A DNA stretch of 64,000 bases from Trissonchulus latispiculum (GCA_030248195.1 JASAND010022049.1:1-64000), one strand, 5' to 3'; positions 50,840 through 62,589 are shown, counted from the first letter of the stretch. Program-made: numbers and translations. Notes: a model not told the origin generated them from the letters alone.

Positions 50840-52583
50840 GAAATTTTGAAGACCATTTATCACCAGTTGAAGTTGGTTATTTATTATTGTGAAGTTGTGA
50901 ACTTCGGGTCCTCTTCTTAGAGTCAAATATTATTTCAAACAAAACAGAATTTGATTTAGAATTTTTACAAGCAAGCGGAATATTGCAAAAAAAGGCAAAA
51001 ATAGAAACATTTTGTCCCCAAGACCTTCGTTATTTGTGGGACTAAAGCATAATTAGAACCCATGAAGGTAGATATTAACTACGTTAGAAGGTTACATACC
51101 TAAGTTATGATTATTTTCTCTCTGCTTCCTTTCCGGACAGTACATGCCAGACGACAATTACTGGAATTTTATTAGATTATCTTCCATATTGGCATTTTAT
51201 CAGATTTTGATTAAGCCTAAGATACATACACTTCTCCACCTTTTTGGAGGGGGGTCACGCCGGTCACCCACCCCCGAGGACAAACTCCCCTAAACGTATT
51301 AAGGCACCTTCCCAGAATTTTGTTTTTCCGGTTTTATTGCTTTCCGAAATCCGAATTTTCGAGTGAGGATGAGAGCCGGCTGAGTAAAAAAGTGAATGTG
51401 GTTGTTTGGCTTCGAGTTTAACTTTTAATTAACTGACACAGGCTGGCTACAGCAAATATATAGGGTACTTTATATGCTTTTAGGTAGACAATGCCTTGAC
51501 CATTCAAACCTTTTATGAATTAAAAATTTAATTATTTAATTGATTCCTTCTTGCAACAAGTTGTTGAAGTTGACCCATTTTCCTTAGAGGAGGATTCTCG
51601 GTTATGCTAAGGAGTCGTAAAGGTATAAATTAAACACATAAATTATTGTAATCTTAGGAAGAACCGACTTGTAGATTCTGATTTTATTCTTAGATTGTAA
51701 AAATACATTTCTGTATAACGACAACTGTATTTCCGAAGACATCTCTCAACAGTGATGCCAACGGATAGCTGATTATGTATACTAATTTAAAATACTTTTA
51801 AGTTTTGTGAAAAGATTCTGCATTTGGCTACTGGCCAAAGAGCCAAATTTTGCTGGAAGTAATCTTGTTTTAATGGGTCGAATTACAGGCAAACTTTACA
51901 CACTATCACATACTTTCAGTCAGAACGCATTTTTCCGCCTGGAGTCAAACGTTGACGGACTTGTAAACTTTCAGCAAATTTCATTCTGGGTGAAATCTAA
52001 AGCGTTTCTCACTTTCCGGAGAGCATAAATTGAGAGTAGCACACAAAAATGGAGGGGGGTTGACCTTCACGTTTTAATGGATTTTCAAACAAATAAATTG
52101 TCCTGAGACCATTATATTTTTATTGCCAGCTGCCAAAAAACTGTCACAAAAAATGGGTTTTTTTGTAAAAAAAGTTTTGAAATTTTTTCTTGAAACTTTC
52201 TCCCCTCCCTGTATTACTCTGGTCGTTAATCGCTCTTATCATGTGTAACAAAGACTGCAGAAATTTCAGTGCAAACTCTGAAGCGACTATTGAAACAGTC
52301 GTTAATGCAAAGCCCCCTGTAGAATTATTGTATTTGCATTGTAACAGGTCGGTTTGACAGTTTTTGAAAATTTCTGAACATCTAAGGTTTACACTTTTGT
52401 ACAGGAATTGTGTAGTACACTTTTGAAATGGTATATACTCGGACAGTATTTCACGGTGTCTGCTTTAAGGTTAATACAGCCTTTCTTACAGTAGTTGTCA
52501 TATCAGGATGGCTTTTGTTTTATTCAAATAACGAAGTTTTCATCAATTTCTCAGACTGTTTTGCTCCAAAACTAAAGCTTGAA
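50840..52583. other. AT-rich non-coding DNA
   Basis: Nothing recognised. The only long + frame (51807-52028) has no coding character I can defend. Confidence 0.4.
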
Positions 52584-52660
52584 ATTCTTGTGGCTCAGTT
52601 GGTTAGAGCGTCTGTGCGTTAAGTAAAAGACTGCGGGTTCGAGTCCCTGGTGCCCGATTT
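52584..52660 (+). tRNA. tRNA-like relic
   Basis: TGGCTCAGTTGGTTAGAGCG (A box) and GCGGGTTCGAGTCCC (B box) have consensus spacing for an internal Pol III promoter. The acceptor stem does not pair and the anticodon loop is enlarged. Pseudogene or SINE head. Confidence 0.45.
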
Positions 52661-53031
52661 TTTCCGGGTTCTTGGTGGTGTGCAACTTTCAACCTTTCAT
52701 TAGTTTACAGTCCAGGGCTAGAATATGACGAAAAATGTGGAATTTTGAATTTCGATTGCGTTTTATTCCAGCTTAATAAGAAATTGAGATCACAGGTATT
52801 GTCCCTATAGGATTTTCCAATCGAGTAAATGTATTATACATCTTTTCGAAGCTCATGGATAAAACTTAAATTCTATATTCCATAAACCCCATGAGGTGCT
52901 AATCTGAAATCTATTTCGCTAACAGAGAGAGTAGTTGAAAACAATTTTTAGGGATAAACATTGATTTAGCGATAAAGTTAATTTTTACGATGCAACCAGA
53001 CACAGACACATCGCTAATACCAAGAGTATGT

Positions 53032-53528
53032 AATACCAAGAGTGGGAAGCTTAGCCCTTCCTAGTGGAAATGGCCTGCGAGATGCTCGGCACATTAAGGC
53101 CGAAATCTCGGGGAGGGGGTCCCCACTTACCATTGTTCTGCATGTGTTTATATGAACTAAAACGCATCTGATTGGCTAATCGCTTACCTCATGTCAAAAT
53201 TATGTGCATAAGTGGACCCCCCGACATCTCAGGGGGGGTCCCACATAGCGTTGTTAAGCGTGTGTTTATATGCGATTGAACTGAAATGTATTTGATTGGC
53301 TACTTTGCTACCGTAATCCTCATCAGTGAATTTCAGTTCGACCGCATATAAACGCACGCTTAACAACGCTAAGCGTGACCCCCCCCTCCTGAGATCTCGG
53401 GGGGGGTCCACTTATACACATAATTTTGACATAAGGTAGGGAATTAGCCAATCAGATGCGTTTTAGCTCAAACGCATACAACGCATATATTTCCATTAGG
53501 AAGGGCTAAGCTTCCCACTCTTGGTATT
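53032..53528. mobile_element. Fold-back element of about 500 bp
   Basis: Ends AATACCAAGAGTGGGAAGCT.. are repeated inverted at the other end over 40 bp with one mismatch. Inner segments (GGGGGTCC..CATCTGATTGGCTAAT and GTTTATATGCG..TTCAGTTC) are also inverted, so nearly the whole element folds into one hairpin centred near 53290. Confidence 0.88.
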
Positions 53529-56111
53529 GCTAATGCCTAATTGTCGTTGTAAATCTGAGCTGGGAAGAGTTACGTTAAATTTTCAATGAAAGTTTTGAAA
53601 ACTTCATAGATGTTTAAACCTTAAAATTGTGTTGTTAGAGAACGCAAACTGGTTGCTAGAGACACAAAAAGTGGGTGGTGTTTCAAGTGTTATTCATTTT
53701 CTTATCGACTTTTGCCACCGTGTGTTGTTTGGTCTGAATAAGTGGTTGACGTTTTTTGCCACACCACCAAAAAAAACTGTTGACTCAGCCCAAAACTGAT
53801 ACTTTATAGGAAGTTGTGAGAAGCAGTACACACTCATTCTAAGGGTTGTCTCTTTTGACATTCTAGAAGAATTTTTCGGGTCTCTCAGGTGCTGTAGTGA
53901 CATAGCTTTTCTAGATGAATATCGCAATGGATTGAAACTGCTTTAATGCTAATTAATTGTTTAGTTAGTTATTTGTCAGTGGGCTAACTTATCAATTTGA
54001 CTACGAATTAAGAGCTTTTCGAAATCAGTTGAAGGTCTCTGAAGAGCACACAATCACTTCATTATTAGGACGTGGTGGTTTTTATTCCTGCTGGAGCAGG
54101 AATGTATAAAAAGGAAACTTGTATGTTCGGTGCACTGTGAGTCATTTCTCTATTCAGAAGCCCTATCTTTAGGTCAGGGTTTTTTGCATTCGCATTATGC
54201 AAATTAGATTTTAGAACCTATTTAAGTAGCAGAACTGAGAGCCGTCGCGCAGTCTTCGGCTGTCAGCAATCTAAACGATTGCAGATTTTTGAGCACCAGT
54301 GTAGCTTGGGAGCTACCATGGTGCATTAGGCAATTAGATAAGGTACTAGCTTGCGCTGGACATCACAAGTTCAGTCCAATCATGGCATGGCAAGCATAGG
54401 CCTGATTCCCTGATGAGTTCATTAAGAATTGGGGAAAAATTAAGAAGGAATGAAAAGTAATAGAAATTTTGTGCACAAAAATTTTGATTCCTTTTTATTT
54501 GGAAGAAGTAAGTTTATCAGCTGTACTACTGAACCCAATGATGTTAACTAATTGTACTGTGCTGTGCTGAGGAAAGTCCGGTCTGATAAAAAGCAATAAC
54601 ATTTAGTGAGATACTTCAAATGATAACAGTAGTTCAATATCAAAAAAAATAAAGGTAATTCAAGTGAAATTGTAAACCTAATCCGGAAATTCCAACGCTT
54701 AAAAGACCTTCCGACAAAGACGATTCTGCAATTGAATAAAAATAGGTCTACAAAGGAATACTGCCCCGTTTGGGGCCTACTTGTTATTCCTGCAACACAT
54801 GCCTAGCTATGTACATTTTTTGCTTGCAGAATATGCAAATTAGCTTTTGCAACAAGAAAGTTATACAATGCTAGCGTTAAAGTTAATGATTCAATAGTGA
54901 CTAGGCAGCTAGTACTGCTTTATAACGGCATCAGTTTGAAAACGTATTTCGGTGGCCGCCCATTCCCGAATTTGTAGATTATGTAGGCGAGCTTTTGTTC
55001 TTTGTTTGCCAGTTCGGTACAAATTCAATCTTCAAGGCTTTTAAATCTCTCAAGCAATTTTAATATTTCTGGAAATAACATAGCCGTTTCAAGAAGTTTC
55101 AAGCTCAGATCATTCGCTGGTAATTGTTTTGTGGCAGCATTGCCTGTGCAAGTTTGCTGTGTCGAAAACAGAAGAATTCTGGAGTTTAAGGCTTTGCCAC
55201 GCAGGCATGTTGAACCTAATTGAATGACTGTGCAATTGAAGGGAGGTTTGTGCGGCAAAGGGCTTTAATTTGGCATACCAGAACCAGCGGATACGGAAAA
55301 GGAAAACTTGTTACACCCTCACTGTCTTTAGGTGACAAGCAACACTAAAGCGAAATTCAGACAATTCTCGGCTGAGGAATCTTGCCCTTTTTGGGCACTG
55401 CTTGTTATAATTTACAGGTTGGGGTTTTAGGAATGGACTCTTTTGGCAGTGTAAAATGTACAGTAAGAACAGATCCAGATAAGTAATTTTCCGCATAAAG
55501 TATTTTTCTAAAGAATGGTAGCAAAAAGTTAACAGCAAATAGATTTTGATTTGGTTTTTTGCTTTGACTATGGATGCAAATTTTTGTATCAGTTTCGACT
55601 AGCTTAGCTTCCAACATAGACACAATTTTGCACAATACAAGTTTTGATCGCTTTTTACTGGTTCAGCTAAAGCTGTATTTCAACTGGCACAATGAGAATA
55701 CTTCTAAGTGGCTAAAGCAATTCTAGTGGCACTTGAGTTGAGCAGTTTTCATGGGAAAGTTTACGTTTTTCTATGTAACACTTTTGCTGTTTTTACGCGT
55801 TTACTGAGCTTTCGTTTGAGTTGTGGTTAGAAACCCAGCAGGGATTGTTAGCTTTCGCAGTTAGCGTTTGTTAGTGGTATTTTCCTTGAAATTTTAAAAT
55901 CCGAATCTAGAAAAAATATGATAGATATTAATAATTAATGAATATTATATGATAGATATTAAAAATTAATTAATATTTTAATAATATAAAGATGAAACCT
56001 AAATATAAAACTTATCACTTTTACAGGATTTAAGGATTTTGCAGTTTGTCCTTTTGTATATAGAGCAATCTGACATTTTTAACCGTACAAAAAACTGAAA
56101 TTAAAAATGTT
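53529..56111. other. AT-rich non-coding DNA with small hairpins
   Basis: No gene recognised. It contains hairpins such as ATTCCTGCTGGAGCAGGAAT (about 54086), GCCCCGTTTGGGGC (about 54763) and a weak tRNA-like stretch near 54315-54400. 55915-55990 is a short AT-rich tandem repeat. Confidence 0.45.
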
Positions 56112-56183
56112 TCCTCTGTTAGCTCAGTTGGTAAGATGACCGCCTGCCGACCGCAAGGTCGGCAGTTCAATTTCCACTTGACT
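56112..56183 (+). tRNA. tRNA-like relic
   Basis: TTAGCTCAGTTGGTAAGATG (A box) and AGTTCAATTTCC (weak B box) flank a strong hairpin GCCGACCGCAAGGTCGGC. There is no plausible anticodon arm. It ends about 25 bp before the acceptor of the M6-like gene. Confidence 0.4.
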
Positions 56184-56207
56184 AATACTTTTTAATTTTT
56201 CTATTTC

Positions 56208-56209
56208 AG
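56208..56209 (+). promoter_or_regulatory. Splice acceptor in 5' UTR of the M6-like gene (candidate)
   Basis: TTTTTAATTTTTCTATTTCAG ends at 56209, 17 nt before the ATG. A TGA in the ATG frame at 56224-56226 rules out coding extension upstream, so any upstream exon would be untranslated. Confidence 0.55.
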
Positions 56210-56226
56210 TTTCTCCCAACCCTTGA

Positions 56227-57090
56227 ATGTTCACAATCGCCAACAACATCCCGCTCGCATCACTTCTGGCCCTTCTGGTCTCATGGGTCGGTCTGGGCTT
56301 CTTCTGTACCAAAATGAACCAAGGTCTCACCTCCGTTCACGAAATCGCCGATCAACTGTTCGATTCGGCCGTTGTGGCCCACTATATGGGCCGGGCCCGG
56401 CTGGTTTTCGTTCTGGTCGGTCTGGTCATGGCCATTCTAACTCTGTGTATGGCCATAGTGGGCGTTTGCGCCACTCGTAACTGTGCCTACTGCGAGTGCG
56501 ATCCCCCACTCTACTCTCGGTGGGCCTATTGCCTGGGGCACCGGACCATTTGTGCCGCCTTCGTAACGCTGATCTATTTGCTCAATGCCTGCTGGCTGGC
56601 CGTTTTCACATTCCTGGTCGGACTGATGGCCATTTATCTCAGTTTTAGTCCGATTTGCCTGCCGCAGGCCGGCCATATCGACACCTTTTGCCTGAACTTT
56701 TCGCTGGTCAATCGAATTCTGGGCGCTGGCGATTCGGCAGCCGTTAGTCTGTTTTTGTGCGGCAACCCGATCGACAAATTCTGCAAACTGACTCGCAGCA
56801 TCCTACCCTGGTTCTGGTGGGCCTATTTTGGCTGTATCTTTGTCCTCCTGGGCCTGTCGAGTTTCAATTCTTGCCTCTCAGCGAATTTTGCCCACACCAA
56901 ACGGGCCTACCAGCTGCTACGGTCCAGTCCCCAGTCGAGTAAAAGCAGCACACCTGATTTGCATAATCTTCAGGCGCAGCAACGGTTGTGCCTAAATGGA
57001 CAGCTGCCGTCCAAAAAGGATATCACCGTTCGAACGGCCAATTGGTCGGATCCCAGCAGAATACCGTCCAGTGTACAGTCCAGTGTTTAG
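56227..57090 (+). CDS. M6/PLP-like four-pass membrane protein (single coding exon)
   Basis: 287 residues with four hydrophobic segments at about 7-28, 57-81, 107-139 and 192-214, and cytoplasmic-looking ends. The large second outer loop has cysteines at 144, 155, 178 and 186 and a possible N-glycosylation site at N157. After the fourth segment SANFAHTKRA resembles the SANWAYVKDA motif of proteolipid/M6 glycoproteins, and LFLCGNPIDKFCK fits their loop. That family acts at the plasma membrane in neurite and filopodium growth and epithelial junctions. Codon-rich, GC-richer than its flanks. The start is fixed by an in-frame TGA immediately upstream. Family assignment is from residual motifs, so moderate. 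Another tetraspan family is possible. Confidence 0.7.
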   Translation: MFTIANNIPLASLLALLVSWVGLGFFCTKMNQGLTSVHEIADQLFDSAVVAHYMGRARLVFVLVGLVMAILTLCMAIVGVCATRNCAYCECDPPLYSRWAYCLGHRTICAAFVTLIYLLNACWLAVFTFLVGLMAIYLSFSPICLPQAGHIDTFCLNFSLVNRILGAGDSAAVSLFLCGNPIDKFCKLTRSILPWFWWAYFGCIFVLLGLSSFNSCLSANFAHTKRAYQLLRSSPQSSKSSTPDLHNLQAQQRLCLNGQLPSKKDITVRTANWSDPSRIPSSVQSSV

Positions 57091-57385
57091 CTCAAACCTA
57101 ACCGCCATTTTTGCGAAAGAAAGTGAAAGGTTCTGATTTCGTTCGGAGACAAAACTTTTGTTAATGAGTCAAATCCTGGTTCAAATCCGAAAAGTTGGTT
57201 TAATTCGTATTGCTGGTTGCTGATTGCTGAATTTGAATTCCGGCGTCGGTATTATTTACGGAAACTTCACAATTCTGGCTCAGAAATCCGTTACGGGTTC
57301 AAGTCTGAACTGGATTGATTTATGATTTTGCTGAATTTCACGAAGAATTTATGCAAATTAACTCCTGTAATGGTGCTCTGTGTTA

Positions 57386-57540
57386 GGGCCTTTTCGCGCG
57401 TAAATTAAGTAGAGTAAAGACTTTTAAACTAGTTTAACCAACCGAGCTTAAACGAACTGCATTAATCCTGTCCGCAAAACGGATTAAATTAATTTTAACT
57501 CTTTTAACTCGTTTACATAACTCGCTGCGCGAAAAGGTCC
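57386..57540. mobile_element. Short MITE of 155 bp
   Basis: Ends GGGCCTTTTCGCGC / GCGCGAAAAGGTCC are inverted (one mismatch). No target duplication is visible. It is about 300 bp after the M6-like stop. Confidence 0.65.
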
Positions 57541-57758
57541 TCAGTGATGACAATAATGTAGGAGGAAGTCGGAAATAGTGATATCATGACCTCCAATCAT
57601 TATAGGTTATGAATAGTTTTGCAATTGATTGGTCTATAAACTACATTAACTGAAATTGTGAAACTACCTATCAATTGCAGTGTTACAGGTTTGTAACGTT
57701 TTGTAAGTGAAGCAGGCACAGGAAAGACTGATAAGTCTGTAACGAGAGTTCAGCTGAT

Positions 57759-57832
57759 GGCCCTGTGGTGTAGTTGGTTAGCATGTCTGCTCCGGAGTCA
57801 GAAGGGCCGTGGTTCAAACCCCGGCTGGGCCA
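57759..57832 (+). tRNA. tRNA-like sequence, best cloverleaf in window
   Basis: 74 nt with correct spacing: acceptor GGCCCTG/CTGGGCC (6 of 7 pairs), D arm GTGT..GCAT, anticodon stem TCTG../CAGA, T loop TTCAAAC, discriminator A. Against function: position 33 is C, the T stem pairs only 3 of 5, and no T-run terminator follows closely. Isotype not assigned. Probably a pseudogene. Confidence 0.5.
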
Positions 57833-58422
57833 ATTCTTTACTTTCAATGGTGAGTGAAAAACTGAACCTCCCTCTTCCCTTCTCTCTTCTATGTCCAACG
57901 CCTCCCGTTCGGGCTTGTCCTTGGTTTCCTCTTGGTCCACCAGCCCTGGTAGAAGCACTACAGTTTTATAGAAAAATTTCGGTTAACCCGTGATGCTTTG
58001 TACGGCCAAATTCCCGTATTCTTAAAAGCGGGTTTACAGGAACCTGATAAAAGCTGAGATATAAACGGGATTAAGGTCAGAATGTTGTATTGCCACGTCC
58101 ATGCTAAAATTTAGAATTTGACATATGGGTCCTTTTCAGGAAAAGGTTCAGCTGTCTTTAACCTGTTTTAAATCAGTCGCGATCGGTTTTTCGTGAAAGT
58201 TATAAAAGCCGAGAAAGTCAAGCTTGTTTGGAGCTATGTATTTTAGCTAAAAGATTAATGTTTTACTCTACTCTACTCTTTCCTGAAAAACTCACCAGAA
58301 ATACAATTTTTGTAATAGACTCTCAGCCTTCAACAAGTTTTTCCCAAAATCAGAAAATAAATACTTAAACTTTACTCTGGTGCTTTCCAGACTCTCCAAT
58401 ATGCATATATGTGTAAAAAAAT

Positions 58423-58494
58423 TGGCTATGCCGGGAATCGAACCACTGACCTCGCGGACTACAGTCAGGCGTGAAACCACTACACCACGGATCC
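58423..58494 (-). tRNA. tRNA-like relic, minus strand
   Basis: GTGGTGTAGTGGTTTCACGC (A box) and GTGGTTCGATTCCCGG (B box). The acceptor stem pairs only in part and the anticodon loop is 13 nt. It shares the GTGGTGTAGT..GTGGTTC layout of 57759-57832, suggesting a related tRNA-derived repeat. Confidence 0.45.
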
Positions 58495-58544
58495 AGGAGA
58501 GAACAGCACATAACTTCTATATCATTGGTGCTTTCTGTACATAC

Positions 58545-59376
58545 CAGGGATGGAAACTGGGTCATGGGTCACTGGGCCATGGGACGTTTGGGTCGCCATT
58601 TTTGCTTGGGTCACTGGGTCTTGGGTCACCAATTTTGTAAACCGTTCGGGTCAAGGTGGGTCTGGGTCAAGCTGCCTGTGGGTCACTTTGGGTCTGGGTC
58701 AGCAATTTTTATTGGGCCATTTTGGGTCTGGGTCACAGGGCCTTACCAAATTTCAAATTCGAAGATCTGGCTTTGCTCCAATTACGTAAAACTGTCGCTG
58801 CTAAAAACATTTTTCGCGCCGTCGGCGCGAATTTTAAATTGAATGTAGTATTGCTTCTATGAAATCAGTAGAGTTAGCTGTGACTTGTCCGGCCATTATG
58901 TTTTCGCCGGTTCACGTAATAAAAGCCATGTACACTTCCATAGATTTTAAAATTTGAAAATTTTAAATATCTTGCTACATCAACCAATCAGATCTTCCAC
59001 GTAAAATAACTATTATTGAAGAAGAATGAAATGACAAGATTGAGGAGCTTCGAACCTACAAACTATACATATAGGTACATATGTATAGGTATACGTCTTA
59101 CCCAACTTCAAAAATCAAGAAAGTTACGGCGTTTCAAAACCACTTAACAAAAGAATAATGTTAAGTCCGTTAAGGTCGAGTTATTTTATTGGGTCATTTG
59201 GGTCTGGGTCACGGCAATTCTTGGGTCAGCTGGGTCTGGGTCACGAAAACGATTGGGTCATTTGGGTCTGGGTCACGGAATTTTCAAATTTCATGGGTCG
59301 CCTTGGGTCTGGGTCAAATTAGCTTATGGGTCAAGTGGGTCATGGGTCAGAAATAATGACCCAGTTTCCATCCCTG
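58545..59376. mobile_element. hAT-type MITE with TGGGTC-word ends
   Basis: Ends CAGGGATGGAAACTGGGTC / GACCCAGTTTCCATCCCTG, flanked by a perfect 8-bp duplication GTACATAC (58537-58544 and 59377-59384). (C)TGGGTCA words fill both subterminal regions. The ORFs across them are repeat artefacts. Confidence 0.93.
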
Positions 59377-59384
59377 GTACATAC

Positions 59385-60200
59385 ATATGTGGGAAACTCA
59401 AGTGTGTGGTAATCACTATTCATGGCTTGTAGTTTATTGTTTATACATGTTGAAGGATTCTATTTCCGCTACGCAACGGATTATTTTAATTTGTAAAATA
59501 TTGTGCAGCCATGGCTTGTAATCTCTTGTACAATAAAAATACAAACAATGAATAATAAAATGTTTTATGCTTAGCCTTGTCTGCCATACCAGTCATACGG
59601 CAGCTTTCGCTGATGCTGAGCTTCTGCAATATTTAGAGTACAAATTAGGCGTTTTTTATAAAAATTTATGAGAAGACGTTCCCCCGTTCTGGTTTCTACC
59701 TGGTCACCCTGCCGAATCTGGTTTTTTGCTTGGAAAACAGGCTTTTATGCTGTCGTTCTTCCTACCCTCTCCAAAAAGCTTTACATCCTGTAAATGTATG
59801 GTCATTACCAAACAAACCCATCCGTATTTGGTTTTAGCAAGAGTGCATAAGAGAAGTGCAAAAGTGCATAAGTGCAAAAGTGCGTAAGAGGGTGCAACTA
59901 GGCACACTCTATGTTATCAGAGCAAAAACTATGCTCTGCTCACTAACGCCCCCCCCCCCGCAAATCAGACCCTAGTGACCCCCCGCATAACGCATAGCAA
60001 AATAAAACACTGGTTTTAGGCGGTGTGAAGTTTGACTCTACGAAACTTAGTAAAATGCTGTTGCCTTCTCTTTTGACTACTAGGATAGGACTTAGATTAC
60101 AAGTGAATACCGGTAAGTGTGCGATGTTGGAGAAATGGAGGATCCTGACCAACTAAAAGTCAATTTGGCGATTACAACGATTTAATGAATTTCAATAATT
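59385..60200. other. Non-coding spacer
   Basis: No gene recognised. (AAGTGCATAAG)-like short repeats at about 59842-59890 and a C run at 59949. Confidence 0.45.
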
Positions 60201-60204
60201 TTCT

Positions 60205-60327
60205 TTTGGCGGGCCGGGCAGGGCCGAAAAGTTTTGCCAGCGGGCTGGGCCGGGCCGAGCAAGGTTTTGGAGCGGGCAGGGCCGGGCCGGGCCGGGCTGA
60301 AAAAATCCGGCCCGTGCTCATCTCTGC
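60205..60327. mobile_element. GGGCCGGGC-rich fragment with a hAT-like right end
   Basis: Word array GGGCCGGGC/GGGCTGGGCC ending CCGGCCCGTGCTCATCTCTG, the complement of a CAGAGATGAGCACGGGCC-type hAT terminus. No matching left end or target duplication found, so likely truncated. Confidence 0.5.
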
Positions 60328-62198
60328 TACACGGGCAAAATATACAAGGGAGATAACACAGAGAAATAAAGCGAATAGCGAATAGCAAACAATAAAGCAA
60401 GCGCGCACGATAGTAGAAATATACAAGACTGAAGGGGAAGCGAGTTGTGGGCTGAACCCTCCAAAGAGCGCCCCCTAGTGAATAAATTCCCCCAATCACG
60501 ATGTTAGATCGGATAGTACATCGGTTAGGTTACATCGGAGGAATGTTAGAAGTATTGCCCAATTTCTTCACACTGAGACAATGTTTGGACAAGATCAAAA
60601 GACCTTGCCCGGCAAATTATCTCAAAAGTACACTATACAGGACAATACTCATTCCGCATAAAAGTGCTTAGTCAGCAATTGTAGCTGCATTTAGTAAGTT
60701 TGTCACCAGATGAACTAATATAAGCCAGCCAGATCGGTTTCAATGGCAGCTAACGACACTGATGATGCTGAGCCTTGTATGGGTTTTTATATAGGTTGTA
60801 TAGGGTTTTCAAATTTTCGGAGTGTTATTTCTATGTCTTGTATACTGTTCGTTGCCGCTAATTATGGCTCCAGTATGGTTTCTACTGCAGTTATTTTGTG
60901 TGTTTTCCTAATTTTCTGTAATTCTACATTACTCTGGTATAATGTCAACCGTAGTTTGTTTTTCTACGTATATTTTAGAGCTTAGGGTTTTTGAATATAA
61001 TCCCGGAGTAATGTTTTTGGTTACTGTATATGTGTATCTGACCAGCATTATTGCTTGGTCACCCGGCGCACCCTTCTATTTTCCTTCATTTGATCTTCTC
61101 CTGGCTCACGGAAGTCTCGAGCTGTATTTTGTCCTTGTGAGTCGGAGTGTACCGTGTATATCGTCAGGAAGTGTCTTGGTATTTTCCAGAATAGCTTTAT
61201 TTGTGTCTCGAAATCCGCTTGTGTAGTGTGTCGGAGCCCGAGTAGTGCTCCCGGGAATCTGTAATCGATTGATACGAAACATCTTTTGTGTTTTCTAGTA
61301 CGAGTTTTATTTATACCAGTGCCTACGCTACGCAGGATAATTCTGCTTTAGTACTAACCCTTGAGCCCTTGGTCATGCCCAGGTCCAGTTTCAAAAGCGG
61401 AGGCAATCGGAGGAAATATTCCGAGATTTTCATTTTGAAATTATTCAATTCCATGTTATTCTATATCTTGAAAAACCTTCAAAGTAAATTCTCCTTTCAG
61501 TTACGAAGACAGCGAATTGTCTAATCTCTTCAATTTTGGGTGCGCAGCATTCTACTGTGTCGGGGTATTTGTGTAAGGTGGTTGCCTCATTGCCTTTAGA
61601 GTATTATAGCTGAGTGGTATAAATCCAAATTTTATGGATTGCTTAATTCTAGCGGGTCATTGTAGTATCTGAATTTTCTACGAGTTTGCTTTTCAATGTA
61701 TCTTTATGATTGAATGTTCCACTTCTAGTGCCGTTCTTGCTTTGTTGCAAATCTGTATACCATCCTGTGTTTTTGAGTTGATTTGACTTTCAGTTTTCTA
61801 GTTTTTTTAAATATAAACTCGCGTAACTGAATGGAATTCTTCGTTATATTTCATTAGTCGGTTAGAGTAACTGCACAGGTAGATTGTGACATTCGCACAC
61901 ACTCAGAACTTGCAATCTTTTTGTTTCATTTAAGTAATTGATTTTGGGATCCAAACATTACATTATCCTTTATCTTTATCCTTTATTATAACATCATCCA
62001 AATATCTACAACAAGAATACATGGAGGTCAAATTGGTTGATCGTTTGCAACCGTTACTACGTAAATTACAAAATTATAGTATAAATGATTAATAATTGTA
62101 CTAATTCTTCTAGGATACTGCATCAATGAATAATAACATGACTGATGAGTTCAGCTAGATATGAGTTTTAAATCATGCTCGCGTAAAGCAAATGCAAT
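60328..62198. other. AT-rich spacer between convergent genes
   Basis: Frames at 60743-60985 and 60942-61226 lack family resemblance, and their Phe/Ile/Val richness follows T-rich composition. GAGCGCCCCCTAGTG near 60467 is a motif often seen in old repeats. Nothing else is supported. Confidence 0.45.
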
Positions 62199-62589
62199 TC
62201 AGAGTTGACAGGTTACTGCAAGAAGACAGCTTCTAGGTGTTTGAAGCGACGGTCCCACAGTCCAACTATCCATTTCCGGATCGTAAATAGAACAGTATTT
62301 GTAATCTCGCTTTCCCCAGTGTACCCACCGATCACATAAATTTTTCCATCAACGATGGTTAAAGAATGAGTGTAACGTCCTTCAGGCATGGATTTAAGAG
62401 AAGTCCAGGTGTCAGTTGCTGGACGATAGACAGAGACAGAAGACACAGGATGTTCAGGGCCCCATCCACCAATCGAATAAACTAATCCATTCAAGGCAAT
62501 AATCCTGGGCCAATCATCAACATTCGGTATTGATCTTATGGGCTGCCATTGACCAGTTTCAATGTCGTATTTCCTGCAGACTGATTTTC
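62199..62589 (-). CDS. Kelch-repeat protein, last exon (one-base frame break)
   Basis: Acceptor TTTTAACAG at 62591-62590. The exon reads CRKYDIETGQWQPIRSIPNV, then LNGLVYSIGGWG.., VYRPATDTWTSLKSMPEGRY, IVDGKIYVIGGYTG: two to three kelch blades with paired Gly-Gly and spaced Tyr/Trp. Near 62286-62292 the frame shifts by one base at a T run; the next frame continues the blade with YDPEMDSWTVGPSLQTPRSC and ends at TGA 62199-62201. Read literally, the ORF stops at 62213. The kelch propeller is usually the substrate-binding part of BTB-kelch adaptors of Cullin-3 ligases or of actin-binding proteins; the BTB region would be upstream, outside this exon. Confidence 0.85.

Noticed and set aside
54315..54400. 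tRNA-like stretch with a 7-bp acceptor stem
   Set aside because: The anticodon stem closes on a 4-nt loop and the T arm does not pair.
60743..61226. Small membrane-protein genes
   Set aside because: T-rich DNA, no splice context, no homologous look.
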